A DNA stretch of 64,000 nt from Liolophura sinensis (GCF_032854445.1 NC_088297.1:10690163-10754162); one strand, 5' to 3'; positions 22,101 through 32,093 are shown, numbered from the stretch's first letter. The notes: generated by a model from the sequence alone, not told the origin. Numbers and translations are program-made.

Positions 22101-25100
22101 GCGTCCATGGCGGCATACTGCAGGTCTGGCGTAGGGTAGAATGTAGCCAAGATGACATCTACGTTCTCGCGGCTCAGAATAATGTCTCCATCGAACAGGT
22201 TAAGTTTTTCCACGTCAAATATTTTCTGTGGAACGACGAAAAGAAAGAATGAATGAATGATTATGGCTTAACGCCACATCGGCAATATCTCAACCATATC
22301 GTGCCGGGAACAAGTTAAACATACGAGGCGAAGACGAAAAGAAGCCAATTATTATGCACACAAATTTTAAAAACAAATTTAGACGCATTATATTGTAAAA
22401 TGAGGATAAAAGATGCTTTCTGCTAAACTGGACTATAACGAATACAGAATTTTCGCGTTTCATCGCAACTAGTGATAAAAATTTAGTGATACATGACACC
22501 CACATTCTATATATGGAAAAAATCCGAAGATAAAGGACGTTTTCTTTATAGCTGATTGAAATTAAACCGATAGTCAAAATCAAGCCGAATCGTCTGGCAT
22601 ATTTATCAGATTTATCCCATCACAGTAATGTGAAAGTCGTTATTGGGAGAGACACCAATTTTCGACAAAGGAATTTTCAAAATTCCTTTTTCCGTTTTCT
22701 CATTTCATGTAGTCTTAAACGGAGTTCTTTTTAGATCAGTAGATTTCCACTTAAATTGCATATGTCACACGAGGAAAGGTTAATAATCGGTGGATTAAAC
22801 CTGGCAATCCGGTTTCCTCCACCAAACATTGGCATACCGACAGCCATCGTATAAGTGCAGCATGGCGTAAGCAGCACCAATGAAAAAAGTAAAATAAAAA
22901 CTCACCACATTTGTGGCTAAGGAGTGATAGAGAAGCGCCAACCGACACCAAACATAGGCTCTGTCAGGGAGAGGCTCTCCTCCCAACAATGGCGCCAGCT
23001 TCATCTGAAAGGAATGCGGAGGATAACTGGTTTAAGTAGTTGCTCTGGTTTCGGTCATGGTACAGTTAAATTTGTCTTGTTTGGTTGAGATAAGCTACAC
23101 TAAGTTTGATTTTGGCCGAAGGTCTGCAACAGATTAAAAATATATTTCCTTAATCTGTTAACAGTCATTTCTTTTCGAAAATACGTTGCGCACACAGAAT
23201 AGAATAATTATATCATTTCTTGGTCACGCCTACAAATTAATTTTAGAGTATTAATTATCTTTAACGTCTTAGGTGGGGTGCCTCCAAAGTATATTCGGTC
23301 TATTAGGAAGCGCACCTCCAAATTATCTTTAACAAATTATAAGAAGAGAGCCTTCAAACTAAGAAGGGCGCTTTCAAATTATTTTCAGGGTATTAAGAGT
23401 GAATGAGTGATTGCGGTTTAACGTTGTACTTAACAATTCTTCAATCGTATGACGACAAAGTAATCCTTAGAGTGCATGTAATGTGTCTCCTTGTTGTAGG
23501 ATGGATTTCCACCGCTCTTTTATCTAGTACTGCTTCACTGAGACGCCTTATCGAAGGAAAGTAAGTCGACCCGCCCGAGCCTTACAGGTCAACCAGTCGT
23601 TGCACTATTCCTTCCATGCTGAACGCCAAGGGAGGAAGCTGCAACTTCCTCTTTTAAAGTTCTAGGTGTGATTCGACCCAGGTTTGACCCTGGATCTACC
23701 GCTGCCGAACCGGACGCTCTACCGACTGTGCTATCGGGGGCGGTATAAGTATTAACAAGGGTGCCTCCAGATTATCTTTAGCATATTCAGAAGGGCCGTA
23801 AAGAATACCTATGCCAATTAGGCCAATACACATATCGTGACAGGAAATTCGAGAATGGGGAATTAAATAAAGGTAAAAAAGCTAGCACTGGCTCTATTGT
23901 GATATCGATTTACTACCGATATTCATTATGTGGTGTATATGCTATACTGCTGTCACAGTTGTATTATCATTATCACAATACTAGCTAGTCTGTTACAATT
24001 CTATTTCACAGTTCTATTACCATTACTACAATAATGATCGAACTGTTGCAATTCAATTTTACCTCCTACAATACACTGGTGACCGAGCTATTGCAATTCT
24101 ATTTTACAAACTACAGTGCAATAGTGACCGAACTGTTGCAATTCTATTTTACCTCCTACAATACTGTCACAGTTGTATTACCTTACTACAATACTGACTG
24201 AAATGTTGCAATTCTATTTTATCTCCAACAACACTGTCACAGTGGTATTACCATTACTACAATAGTGACCAAACTACTGAAATTCTATTTTACCTCCAAC
24301 AACACTGTCACAGTGGTATTACCATTAGGCTACTACAATAGTGACCGAACTACTGAAATTCTATTTTATCTCTAACAACACTGTCACAGTGGTAATACCA
24401 TTACTACAATAGTGACCGAACTACTGAAATTCTATTTTACCTCCAACAACACTGTCACAGTGGTATTACCATTACTAAAATAGTGACCGAACTACTGAAA
24501 TTCTATTTTACCTCCAACAACACTGTCACAGTGGTATTACCATTACTACAATAGTGACCAAACTACTGAAATTCTATTTTACCTCCAACAACACTGTCAC
24601 AGTGGTATTACCATTACTACAATAGTGACCGAACTACTGAAATTCTATTTTATCTCTAACAACACTGTCACAGTTGTCACGCTACAATAGTGACCGAACT
24701 ACTGAAATTCTATTTTACCTCCAATTTTACCTCCAACAACACTGTCACAGTTGTCACGCTACAATAGTGACCGAACTACTGAAATTCTATTTTATCTCCA
24801 ACAACACTGTCACAGTGGTATTACCATTACTACAATAGTGACCGAACTACTGAAATTCTATTTTACCACTTACAATACAATGGACACCGAACTGCTGCAA
24901 TTTTATTTTACCTCCTACAATACTGTCACAGTTACATTACTATTTATACAATATTGACAGAATTTCTAAAATTCTATTTCACCTGCTTTTACACTGACAC
25001 AGTTGCATTACCATTTCTACAATATTGACGGAATTGCTAAAATTCTATTTCACCTGCTTTTACACTGACACAGTTGCATTACCATTTCTACAATATTGAC

Positions 25101-26770
25101 AGAATTGCTAAAATTCTATTTCACCTGCTTTTTCACTGACACAGTTGCATTACCATTTCTACAATATTGACAGAATTGCTAAAATTCTATTTCACCTGCT
25201 TTTACACTGACACAGTTGCATTACCATTTCTACAATAATGACAGAATTACTAAAATTCTATTTCATCTGCTTTTACACTGTCACAGTTGTATTACCATTA
25301 CTACAATAGTGACCGAACTACTGAAATTCTGTTTTACCACTTACAATACAATGGACCACAAACTGCTGCAATTTTATTTTACCTCCTACAATACTATCAC
25401 AGTTACATTACCATTTCTACAATATTGACAGAATTGCTAAAATTCTATTTCACCTGCTTTTACACTGACACAGTTGTATTGCCATAATTGTTCCATAAAT
25501 ACTACAATTATTTTGTGATTGCCATCATAGTACAAGTGTAATTTATACATGCTGTATTACTATCAGATCTTTGGAGCTATTACTAACATACAGTTAACTC
25601 CAGTAACTTCAATACAATTTATTTATTTGATTGGTTTCATGCCGTACTCAAGAATATTTCACTTATACGACGGCGGCCAGCATTATGGTGGCAGGAAACC
25701 CACGGCCACACGCAGGTTGCTGTCAGACCTTCCCACTTACGGCGGGAGAGGCGCGCTAACCGACTGAGCCACGGAGGCCCCCCACTTCAATACAACACCA
25801 CAATACTGTATTACTACAATATTTCTAAATGAATGTAACAGTTCCACACGCTGTATTATCAGTGTTGCACTAGTTCCCGAAGGATGGTGCGATAACAGTT
25901 TATCTTCTCTACTGCACCGTTTACAATACGATGACATTTGAAATACAATTCATTCACAACTGTACTTCACCATCTCAAATACTACTGAAATGCTACTGTA
26001 CCACTGCAGTGCTACAGTTGTAATGCGTACAACTGTAAAGCGCTCCTGTTACAACTGCAATACAATTAGGACAAAGAACAGAGTAACAACAATGTTAAAT
26101 ATTTCATATACAAGATCACCTGCTAAGCATTTAGGCTTAGAACTGTAGATCATTGTCAAACAACTCGGGGCCTCAGTCGGTTAGCGCGCTAGCGCGGCGT
26201 AATGACCCATATGCCTCTCACAAATGCGGTCGCTGTGAGTTCAAGTCCAGCTCATGCTGGCTTCCTCTGCGGCCGTACGTGGGAAGGTCTGCCAGCAACC
26301 TGCGGATGGTCTTGGGTTTCCCCCTGGCTCTGCCCGGTTTCCTCCCACCATAATGCTGGCCGCCGTCGTATAAGTGAAATATTCTTGAGTACGGCGTAAA
26401 ACACCAATCAAATAAATAAATAAATAAATAAACAAATAAGTAAATAAATAAATATATAAATGAGTATAAAACAACTCACCGCGTCTGACTTTGTACAGTA
26501 AAAGGAGTTCTTATTCATCATCTTCCCGCCGATTCGTATTTGAATTCCTGGTGAGCAACTGCTCAAATTCCACCTCTTACCCCATAAAGCCTGAACATCA
26601 GCGGCATTGAATGGGGTAATAGGTTGATTCGTCCCATGAGTAATAGACGGATTAGGCGGCGTGTAAATAGAACGGCCCAGCGAGCTGTCGCACTGGAGAA
26701 CGAGCAACAGAAAAACAGTAACTATGGCTCTGTATGAACACATAACATCACATCCCATCTTACAGGCCAT
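15980..26770 (-). CDS. Secreted astacin-family zinc metalloprotease (astacin-EGF-CUB), 11 phase-matched exons
   Basis: Predicted secreted zinc endopeptidase of the astacin (M12A) family. Exons, minus strand: 26770-26480, 23004-22906, 22225-21982, 21318-21195, 20478-20412, 20218-20015, 19544-19424, 19108-18971, 18084-17972, 17371-17241, 16101-15980. All junctions are GT/AG and all phases agree, giving about 551 residues. Order: signal peptide (about residues 1-32), propeptide ending at RPKR (184-187), catalytic domain from about 195 to 384, EGF-like module 385-430, CUB 431-552. Zinc motif HEIGHALGFYHEHARPDRD has ligands H281, H285, H291 and catalytic E282; Tyr340 of the Met-turn is kept but its Met is Leu338. 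The four expected catalytic-domain cysteines are present. The domain order matches nematode NAS-33 to NAS-38 (EGF, CUB, TSP1), which act on extracellular matrix or cuticle; a matrix role here is inference. A Cys-rich and a TSP1 exon further on probably complete it. Confidence 0.92.
16147..16390 (-). mobile_element. SINE-1 upstream of exon 11
   Basis: Nearly complete and in gene sense; the (AAAT)n tail ends about 45 bases from the exon 11 acceptor. A run of C (16391-16404) marks the head side. 16.4-17.0 kb holds no exon. Confidence 0.9.
17027..17135 (-). mobile_element. SINE-1 fragment, diverged
   Basis: Tail (GTTTTACGCCGTATTCAAGA on plus) and part of the body within astacin intron 10. Confidence 0.7.
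17241..17371 (-). CDS. Astacin gene exon 10: middle of CUB domain
   Basis: Phase 0 to 2. Encodes GKHIKLEFSGNFDFNEE, then VCYDYVEVR, the g..I.L.F..f.le....C.yDyveVr core of CUB with its acidic calcium-site residues. Confidence 0.87.
17690..17875 (+). repeat. Dispersed repeat family R3, copy 2
   Basis: Shares GATAAATTGACAGGAAACCA and CTGCTCTGGTTTTATTCCCT blocks with copies at 14.6 and 62.9 kb. Contains a small direct duplication of CCCTATGCTGTAGTCT. Lies in astacin intron 9. Confidence 0.6.
17972..18084 (-). CDS. Astacin gene exon 9: first third of CUB domain
   Basis: Phase 1 to 0. Encodes DCNRQTLQ, then LLSSPGYSGNGFPAG and FCSWLIK, the C....l.SP.Y..nyp....C.W.I pattern of CUB domains. The donor is the weak GTGATT. 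Confidence 0.82.
18261..18385 (-). mobile_element. SINE-1 fragment, strongly diverged
   Basis: Keeps a (TTTA)n edge, a decayed tail (TTTTACACCGTATTCAAATG on plus) and GGAGGGAGGAAACCAGGCAG body. Lies in astacin intron 8; the rest of 18.39-18.97 kb shows nothing. Confidence 0.65.
18971..19108 (-). CDS. Astacin gene exon 8: EGF-like module
   Basis: Phase 1 to 1, the usual symmetry of EGF exons. Contains CAHGGYRNPNNCSSCLCPRG and a following C, the C.hGGy.dPnnCs.C.CP.G....C pattern that follows the catalytic domain in nematode-type astacins. Confidence 0.88.
19217..19322 (-). mobile_element. SINE-1, truncated
   Basis: Tail and half the body, ending at AGAGCCCGGG. In gene sense, about 110 bases upstream of the exon 8 acceptor. 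Confidence 0.85.
19424..19544 (-). CDS. Astacin gene exon 7: end of catalytic domain
   Basis: Phase 0 to 1. Encodes VIGQREGVSFFDIKMANKVY followed by C, matching the family's terminal iGQR.glS..D...in.lY.C block and supplying the last catalytic-domain cysteine. Confidence 0.9.
19550..20010. other. Astacin intron 6, nothing recognised
   Basis: AT-rich intron sequence without recognisable repeat or exon. Confidence 0.5.
20015..20218 (-). CDS. Astacin gene exon 6: zinc-binding motif and Met-turn
   Basis: 68 codons, phase 0 to 0, after a run-of-T acceptor. Contains HEIGHALGFYHEHARPDRD (HExxHxxGxxHExxRxDRD). Near its end is YDYSSVLHYSS, where astacins normally read S(I/V)MHY. The codon is CTG, so the Met of the Met-turn is leucine, while the tyrosine that contacts zinc is kept. 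Confidence 0.95.
20412..20478 (-). CDS. Astacin gene exon 5: catalytic-domain loop with two cysteines
   Basis: Phase 2 to 0, 67 bases. Encodes CSSSFGRQSSGQFVYLGEGC, the family's C.S.vGr.gg.Q.lslg.gC block that supplies the second disulphide. Acceptor GGCAG, donor GTAAGT. Confidence 0.9.
20533..20660 (-). mobile_element. SINE-1 remnants, scrambled
   Basis: Body (GCTTTATGATGGGAGGAAAT) and tail (AGTGTTTTACACCTTACACA) pieces occur in non-standard order within astacin intron 4. Very diverged. Confidence 0.45.
20757..21194 (-). repeat. Minisatellite in astacin intron 4 that multiplies the 5' splice site
   Basis: Imperfect units of about 27 bases (core AACACAAAGCACACTTACC on plus) run without break into the exon 4 donor. 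The minus-strand nonamer GTAAGTGTG of the real donor recurs exactly at six further places (GT at about 21084, 20976, 20922, 20895, 20866, 20785). The array fills more than half of the 716-base intron. Confidence 0.85.
21195..21318 (-). CDS. Astacin gene exon 4: first catalytic-domain helix
   Basis: Phase 1 to 2. Encodes AISQWEQSTCVRFQEQ, the conserved AMxxWExxTCIxF block of astacins, including the first structural cysteine. The donor GTAAGTGTG is the edge unit of a minisatellite that fills the next intron. Confidence 0.9.
21330..21940. other. Astacin intron 3, nothing recognised
   Basis: No repeat family or exon seen. Confidence 0.45.
21982..22225 (-). CDS. Astacin gene exon 3: propeptide end and mature N-terminus
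   Basis: Acceptor CCACAG, donor GTACGT, phase 0 to 1. It carries the acidic propeptide stretch KLNLFDGDIILSRENVDV, where FDGDI resembles the FxGDI cysteine-free aspartate switch of astacin propeptides. A basic processing site RPKR follows, then the start of the catalytic domain (SLTWDNALVPFSID), which matches the family's W..xVPY.I beginning. The aspartate in FDGD would be the zinc-blocking residue. Confidence 0.85.
22226..22795. other. Astacin intron 2, mostly unrecognised
   Basis: AT-rich. The frame on minus at 22583-22290 lacks splice borders fitting the gene and has no domain. Confidence 0.45.
22800..22885 (+). mobile_element. SINE-1 tail fragment
   Basis: CCTGGCAATCCGGTTTCCTC and ATCGTATAAGTGCAGCATGG fit the SINE-1 body/tail with deletions. 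Confidence 0.55.
22906..23004 (-). CDS. Astacin gene exon 2: propeptide
   Basis: 33 codons, phase 0 to 0, bounded by acceptor TTTCAG and donor GTGAGT. The residues (LPDRAYVWCRLALLYHSLA) form a helix-like stretch with no recognised domain. Assigned to the gene by matching phase and position between exons 1 and 3. SINE-derived sequence lies directly after the donor (22800-22885). Confidence 0.7.
23403..23745 (-). mobile_element. SINE-2, near complete, in astacin intron 1
   Basis: tRNA-like head on minus (ends GCGTCCGGTTCGGCAGCGGT side at about 23700-23745), body with TGGATTTCCACCGCTCTTTT, and tail GGTTTAACGTTGTACTTAAC. Same family as 33.75 and 62.6 kb. Confidence 0.8.
23930..25480. repeat. 71-bp minisatellite in astacin intron 1
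   Basis: About 21 units. The best-kept block (about 24250-24850) repeats CTACAATAGTGACCGAACTA, then CTGAAATTCTATTTTACCTC, every 71 bases. Flanking units are more diverged (AATATTGACAGAATTGCTAA variant at 24950-25250). Unit length is not a multiple of three and short open frames here are by-products. Confidence 0.9.
25615..25782 (-). mobile_element. SINE-1 with internal deletion
   Basis: Tail and first half of body, then a jump to the head end (CTGAGCCACGGAGGCCCCCC). Inserted just after the 71-bp minisatellite in astacin intron 1. Confidence 0.88.
26166..26460 (+). mobile_element. SINE-1, full length, beside exon 1 donor
   Basis: Complete from the tRNA-like head (GGTTAGCGCGCTAGCGCGGC) to an (AAAT)n tail. 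Antisense to the astacin gene; the tail stops about 20 bases from the exon 1 splice donor. Confidence 0.93.
26480..26770 (-). CDS. Astacin gene exon 1: signal peptide and start of propeptide
   Basis: 97 codons in phase 0, ending at GCG before donor GTGAGT. The hydrophobic core AIVTVFLLLVLQC lies behind a short basic N-terminus, which is typical of a signal peptide; cleavage near SSLG is likely. Two downstream in-frame Met codons (residues 5 and 10) are alternative starts; I took the first because it lies about 55 bases after a TATA-like box. Open reading continues past the donor into a SINE, so the intron, not the long open frame, defines the end. Confidence 0.85.
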
Positions 26771-26824
26771 GTCTCTTGATCAAGGCGATTTGCTTTCTGC
26801 TGCAACCGTGTCATGTTTCGGCCT

Positions 26825-26833
26825 CTTTATACC
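26825..26833 (-). promoter_or_regulatory. TATA-like box of the astacin gene
   Basis: The minus strand reads GGTATAAAG about 55 bases before the first ATG of exon 1. With the usual 25-32 base spacing, transcription would start near 26795-26800 and leave a leader of about 25-30 bases. This is consistent with exon 1 holding both leader and start codon. An upstream ATG at 26813 would fall outside that transcript. Position and match only; not tested. Confidence 0.5.
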
Positions 26834-26899
26834 ACACCCCTGTAGCCTACTTGGCGAAAGTTCTCGTTCCACACAGAAAGGTACGAGTGTGCAAGTGAC

Positions 26900-27575
26900 T
26901 GTGATAAGTGGATAAAGAGAGAATGAGGCACGTTGTGCATATAGCCCCGGGGGGTGAAGGAGACTCGCCAGTATACAGTGCGGTGGAGCGGTACGTCAGG
27001 GCACGAGAGAGGAAGTCAGCAAGACTCAAAAAATATCTAGACCGTACCGAAAACAAACCAAGTCCAATGTTTGGCATAGTCTCATGTGACATTTCCGGTT
27101 GTTTGTTGGTATTTCATCGGTGCATGTATGCAATTTTTTTTCTACAAACCGGACATTAATACTACTACTAAACACTTATTTACGTCAGAAAAATGTCAAT
27201 AAAGACAGTTCGATGCAAATCCAAGCACTTGCAGGGACTCGCCTTTTTCCTATCCTTTTTTTCAATATAATCACAATTTACTGCTTTTAATTTGAATTCT
27301 GTTGTTCACGTCAGTTTTTTTTCTGAAATGTGCAAGAAATCTTCTGGATCTGTATTTATAAGCGCTTTTAGATTAACTTTTCTTTCTTATACAACCTACT
27401 CCAGTGCGTATAAAATCATAATATCATATTACTGACGGTTAGTGGTATAAACTGGTTTTGCAGTGAACCTTGAAGAGCAAATCCTAAAAGGGTAAACAGA
27501 TATCACATTAGAATATAAATGTAATACCAAAAATGACTCTCAGCACACTTGACTATTTGTAGGACATGAGATTTA
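26900..27575. other. No gene recognised
   Basis: Upstream flank of the astacin gene. An open plus frame at 26908-27159 has no motif and is probably chance. Confidence 0.45.
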
Positions 27576-27576
27576 T

Positions 27577-27942
27577 TTTGTTGGTGTTTTACGCGGTATT
27601 CAAGAATATTTTCACTTGTGGTGAGAGGAAACCGGGTAGAGCCCAGAGGAAACCCACAACAATCCGCAGGTCGATGGAAGACGTTCCCACTTACAGAACA
27701 TGAGAGAGAACGGGTTTGCTTTCATAAGGCTTTATTGAACAAAGGCAATAGTAACATAAAATTCAAATTGCAATTTAAACGCTAAATGGACTTAAAATGC
27801 ACCACTTATTTAGTTCGCTTTTTTGTTTGATCTCCATAATATTTTTTTTCTTGTACGGTGATGGTCGATTTAAAAAGTGGAAAAATTAATTGGACGGCGG
27901 CCAGCATAATCGTGGGAGTAAATCGGGTAGACTCCATGGGAG
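27577..27942 (-). mobile_element. SINE-1 remnants in two pieces
   Basis: Tail and body at 27577-27702 (GTGTTTTACGCGGTATTCAA) and a second body piece at 27893-27942 (GGACGGCGGCCAGCATAATC). About 190 bases of unrelated AT-rich sequence lie between them. Confidence 0.7.
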
Positions 27943-27944
27943 GG

Positions 27945-28400
27945 CCTATGCGTTACGTAAAGATAGTCATACTACACCCATATGTTGATGAAAGACAACT
28001 TCAACAATCACTCACGTTAACGTAATCGAGAGCGGTTTGTGACCAAGGCTGCAGAGTTACAATTTCCGGTTCATGTGTGGCGGTGGTTTATCTCACAACT
28101 CATGCATGTGTCCTGCTGAGTGAAATAAAAGCGCTTTGGCCACACGGCCATTATGCTCACTCTCTATAACACAGTTTGATTTCAACCCCAAATAACCATC
28201 GTGATGTTGTCCAAAGTGGAAAATAAAATTTCCTAAACTGAGACATGCAGAAAACTCATTTGATGAACTTTCTATTATGATATTTGAATCTTGTTTTCAC
28301 GGTTATTTTATGAAGAAACATTCTTATACCCTTTCATATCGGTGAATAGTCTATAGTGTTATATGACAGGTGGGTTTGCTCATATTCAAATACGTCAGAA
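27945..28400. other. No gene recognised
   Basis: Nothing identified on either strand. Confidence 0.45.
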
Positions 28401-28401
28401 G

Positions 28402-28545
28402 GTCAGGCACAACCTGCGGATGGTCATGGGTTTCCCCGGGCCACCCCAGATTTCCTCCCACCATAATGCTGGCCGCTGTCGCATGGAATATTCTTGAGTA
28501 TATACGGTGTAAGAAACATCAATCAAATAAATAAATAAATAATGT
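28402..28545 (+). mobile_element. SINE-1, 5' truncated
   Basis: Begins at CAACCTGCGGATGGTCATGG and ends in (AAAT)n. Confidence 0.85.
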
Positions 28546-28549
28546 AAAA

Positions 28550-29205
28550 TATTCTTGAGCTCGGTAATAAATAAATCAGTTATATAATCTGTATTATGTA
28601 ACATATCTTAGTGACTCTTTTCTAGTATACAAGATTCAACAGCATGTTGAGTTTGATAACAATTATAATTAAAGGAAAACAAACAGTGTACATGTGAAAT
28701 TGGAAAGAGAAGACAGTAACTTGTAACAAGTACTATATGTTAGCATTGGATGATAAAAATGTTTTTTGGTAAAGCAAAGGTTGCTATGGTAACTAATTTG
28801 TGGATGAAACCGTAAAAATATAGTAAAGATGTTAAATGATGCAGAAAAGACATGTTATAACTAATTGATTATTGATTAGCACAGTGTTTTCTAAAATAAC
28901 CCATGTCTCCCTTAGACGGAGTGTCATGATACAGTGAGGCGGCAGTTGGGATAACGGAATGATCCGCTAGCCAGAATAAGCTAAGTTTTAAGCAGCCAAA
29001 GCTTGTTGTTTTGGAATGTTTGATATAGGAGAACACGTTCCATACCGTTCCATAAATGTGTTGCGTTTTTATTTTGCTGTTCAGATGATATCTCTCTCAT
29101 TTCTTTTAAACTTTGTTAAACAGAATTTGTTCTGTGGTCCTTTGGACGAAAAAAATCACTAAAGTGGAATCAAGACGCCTAAAACATGTTGACGGAAAGA
29201 TCTCT
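28550..29205. other. No gene recognised
   Basis: AT-rich sequence without recognised features. Confidence 0.45.
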
Positions 29206-29211
29206 AATAAT

Positions 29212-29429
29212 CCCCGGGATCACGAAGCAATCTTAAACTTATGTCAAAATTTCAAATCATTTTAAAATCATTATTTCTTACGTAATAAGGGCAAAATTGT
29301 GCTTGACAGCATAAATCCACGGTAAGCTATTGTAAAACAAATTTCTGCTAAATTTACGGAAAAGAAGGTACCAAAATTAATGGCTGAAATTTTGACGTAA
29401 GTCTAAGATCGCTCCGTGATCCCGGGACC
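29212..29429. mobile_element. Palindromic MITE, about 218 bp
   Basis: Arms of about 45 bases (GGGATCACGAAGCAATCTTA onward at left; its near-perfect reverse complement ending CGTGATCCCGGGACC at right) enclose about 120 AT-rich bases. No coding capacity. The arms match at roughly nine of ten bases. Confidence 0.85.
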
Positions 29430-29434
29430 AAGCA

Positions 29435-30127
29435 AACAAACAAACCATCGTTATCACACAAGAACGTACGGAATGGGTTTTTAGTTTCTGTAAACTCTTT
29501 ATAAGTAAATTATATTAAGTGATTGATGTATGTATAACGCAAGAGTAAATCTTTCTATAACTGTCATATATTTATAAGTAAATTAGATTAAGTGATAGAC
29601 ATTTCCATGTACAGCAAAGGGGTGCCCGGCAATAGCGTTCAAGAAATCCAGAATTTTCTCTGATAAAAAAGTATATTTAACAGAAGTTCAAATTGGTTGG
29701 TTTTTTTTATCTTCTTTGTTGTTTTTTTCACACTTTTCGCTTTTCAAGTTGCATTTATGTGTGTATCCGTTTTATTTGCTGATGTGAGCCTTTACGTAAT
29801 GAGAGTTCAGAAATAGGCCACTTAGCGCAATCTGCGCATGCGTCCCGTGAATTGTTATCTCTCCTATCGGAGCTGCTCAGCCTGGTGGTGACACCGTACC
29901 AGTCTAAAAACACAACCTGATACTGATCCGAACGAACGGCTGTTCTATTAATTGCAAGCGTTACAAAGGGTTATGTCGCGGTTTGTATAGCTCCCTGAGT
30001 TCAAAACAAGGAAGCTTTTCAAATATACTTTGCCCGGAGGGTACAACTGAGGAAGCTCCGATATGCCTGGATGCACTTGGGTGCGTGCACAAAGTTGTTA
30101 ATGAACATTAATGAACTGACGACAGGT

Positions 30128-30173
<46 letters not shown>

Positions 30174-30300
30174 CGTTGTAATGAGCCTGAGATTTTCTAC
30201 TGAACTGAGTATCGTGATTGATGATCGCGATTACTGCACGGGGTTTTAGGTCATGACTGGCAGAAAAGAGTTAGCAACCCTACAATCTCTGATTTTTTAA
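29435..30300. repeat. Unrecognised sequence with a (GT)n microsatellite
   Basis: The (GT)n run occupies 30132-30171. No gene or dispersed repeat seen in the rest. Confidence 0.8.
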
Positions 30301-30307
30301 AATTTAT

Positions 30308-30546
30308 TTATATGATTTGTACTTTAAGCAGTCCACAATAATATTTGGCTTATACGGCTACGACCCACGTTATGACGGAAAGAAGGAAACCGGGTAAAGG
30401 CCGAAAGAAACTCGCAAGCATCGGCAGGTTGCAGAAAGACAATGCTCCGAACGGACGGAGAGGAAGTCAGCATAAACTGGACTTGAACTCTTTTGTGACG
30501 GCTCAAAATCGACCGTCCAGCGCTATCGCGCTGACCAACGGGCCCC
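30308..30546 (-). mobile_element. SINE-1, old full-length copy
   Basis: All segments recognisable but diverged (tail TTGTACTTTAAGCAGTCCAC; GACGGAGAGGAAGTCAGCAT; head end GCGCTGACCAACGGGCCCCA). Confidence 0.75.
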
Positions 30547-30549
30547 ACA

Positions 30550-31172
30550 ATCTCATACCACAGACAATGATAAAAGTTTAGATACTGTTCTTCAGATACT
30601 AGAGAATAAAGGGTTTAGCGATGTATCAAATTGGTCGGTCTCATCGGATCTGCATTCTCATAAACAATGGTAATACTCATTTAAAAAGTACGGTGTGCCT
30701 CGTGCCGGTGTGCTGTTTATTATCAGGATTCCGTCGTAGTCGAGATCATAACAACATAGCTATCTATACAGCTCACAAGGTTTAATTTGGTTCCCACCGC
30801 ACTACCCTGTACCAGGACCCCCATTCCCCATCACTCTCTAATACCCCCCCCCCCCAAACTTCCCCTTCTCCCCTCCCCCAGCACCAACGTACAGTAAGGA
30901 GACCGTCACCTGCAGTGATAGTCACTACCAGTTTGTTTTTTTAATCTTCACCTGCCTGATCCGTAATGTGGTGAATGAAACACGGTTGTGGTTTTTAATG
31001 TACCCACTGATGCGTGAAAGAACTGCGTAACACTATCAGGCAAAGATTTAAACAATAGCGCTTAGATTAAAAGGGTAATCACCTGATAATTTACCCTCGA
31101 CAAATAATCTTGATTTATATCTTTTATAGCCGTTTTCTTATTTACCCATAAATAACGAATGCGCTGAAACTT
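30550..31172. other. No gene recognised
   Basis: Contains a C-rich tract (about 30846-30885). Nothing else identified. Confidence 0.45.
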
Positions 31173-31177
31173 TTTAA

Positions 31178-31616
31178 AGCCAAAGGATACACTCAAATAA
31201 AGAATGTATGAGATGAAAGACCATTAGAAACTGTCCTTGAAAATAGTTGGATTTATTTCTTTTTATAATCTGTTCAACGTAGTAAAATGCATTTTAGCAT
31301 TTTATTCTATGGTGGCCTTTTCTGATCACATTGGGACCAGTGACGTCACATGAGGTTGTTGCAACTCAACTTGTATTTCATCATTCAAAATATAGAAAAT
31401 ATAGATCTATGAATGCTTTCTCCGATTTGATCTTGTAACAAAATATTTCGGGCTAAAAGAATGAATGTGACGTCATTGGGTCACATGAGATCCTGCGGAA
31501 ACCATGTGTTTAAACCATTTTACTCGGCGAGAAAAATTCTAAAAAATAAATCCAAGTATTTTCCTAGACAGTTTTTTTATGGTCTTTCATACTTCATTTT
31601 AGCCTTGTCTTTGCCT
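31178..31616. mobile_element. 440-bp MITE with ~80-bp inverted arms, copy 1
   Basis: Left arm (GATGAAAGACCATTAGAAAC, TCCTTGAAAATAG) mirrors the right arm (CTATTTTCCTAGACAG-type, TATGGTCTTTCATACTTCAT). TTAA stands at both edges (31174-31177, 31617-31620), as in piggyBac-type insertions. The inner part contains GGTGGCCTTTTCTGATCACA, found reversed in copy 2. Confidence 0.88.
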
Positions 31617-31837
31617 TTAACTTAATTGTCCCACTTAAAAGATTCATTTGTGTGTAAATTACTGTGTTTTTATTGAGGCAGTTACATTATAGAGTACTTT
31701 TTTTTCAAAAAAAAAAAAAAAAAAAATAGAATGTACAGATATGAGTATTAAGCCACAGAAACAACTCTGTAGCCCCTTACTCCCACTCTTTAGGATATTC
31801 TTGAGTCAGGCGTGTAACACTAATGAAATAAATAATT

Positions 31838-32093
31838 TATTTATCAGATTGGTGTTTTACGTCATACTCAAGAATATTTCATTTATACGACAGCGGTGAG
31901 TATTATGATGGGAAGAAACCGGGCATGTCCCTGGGGAAACCACGGCCATCCGCAGCATAGTGACAGACCTTCACATGAACGATCGAGGAAGCCAGCATGA
32001 GCTGGACTTGAACTCACAGCAACCATATTTCTGTTAATCTTCGCAATCATTGTGTTGAGTTAACGGGCTAACCACTCGGTGACGGAGGCCCCA
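31838..32093 (-). mobile_element. SINE-1, near full length
   Basis: Tail GGTGTTTTACGTCATACTCA through head end CACTCGGTGACGGAGGCCCC. Followed by an (AAAT)n run at 32094-32121. Confidence 0.88.

Noticed and set aside
26166-26250. tRNA gene candidate (GGTTAGCGCGCTAGCGCGGC with B-box-like GAGTTCAAGTCC)
   Set aside because: It is the tRNA-derived head of a SINE; no full cloverleaf with acceptor stem could be formed by eye.
26908-27159. 83-codon plus ORF rich in Arg and Lys upstream of the astacin gene
   Set aside because: No domain, no splice or promoter support, and short enough to be chance.
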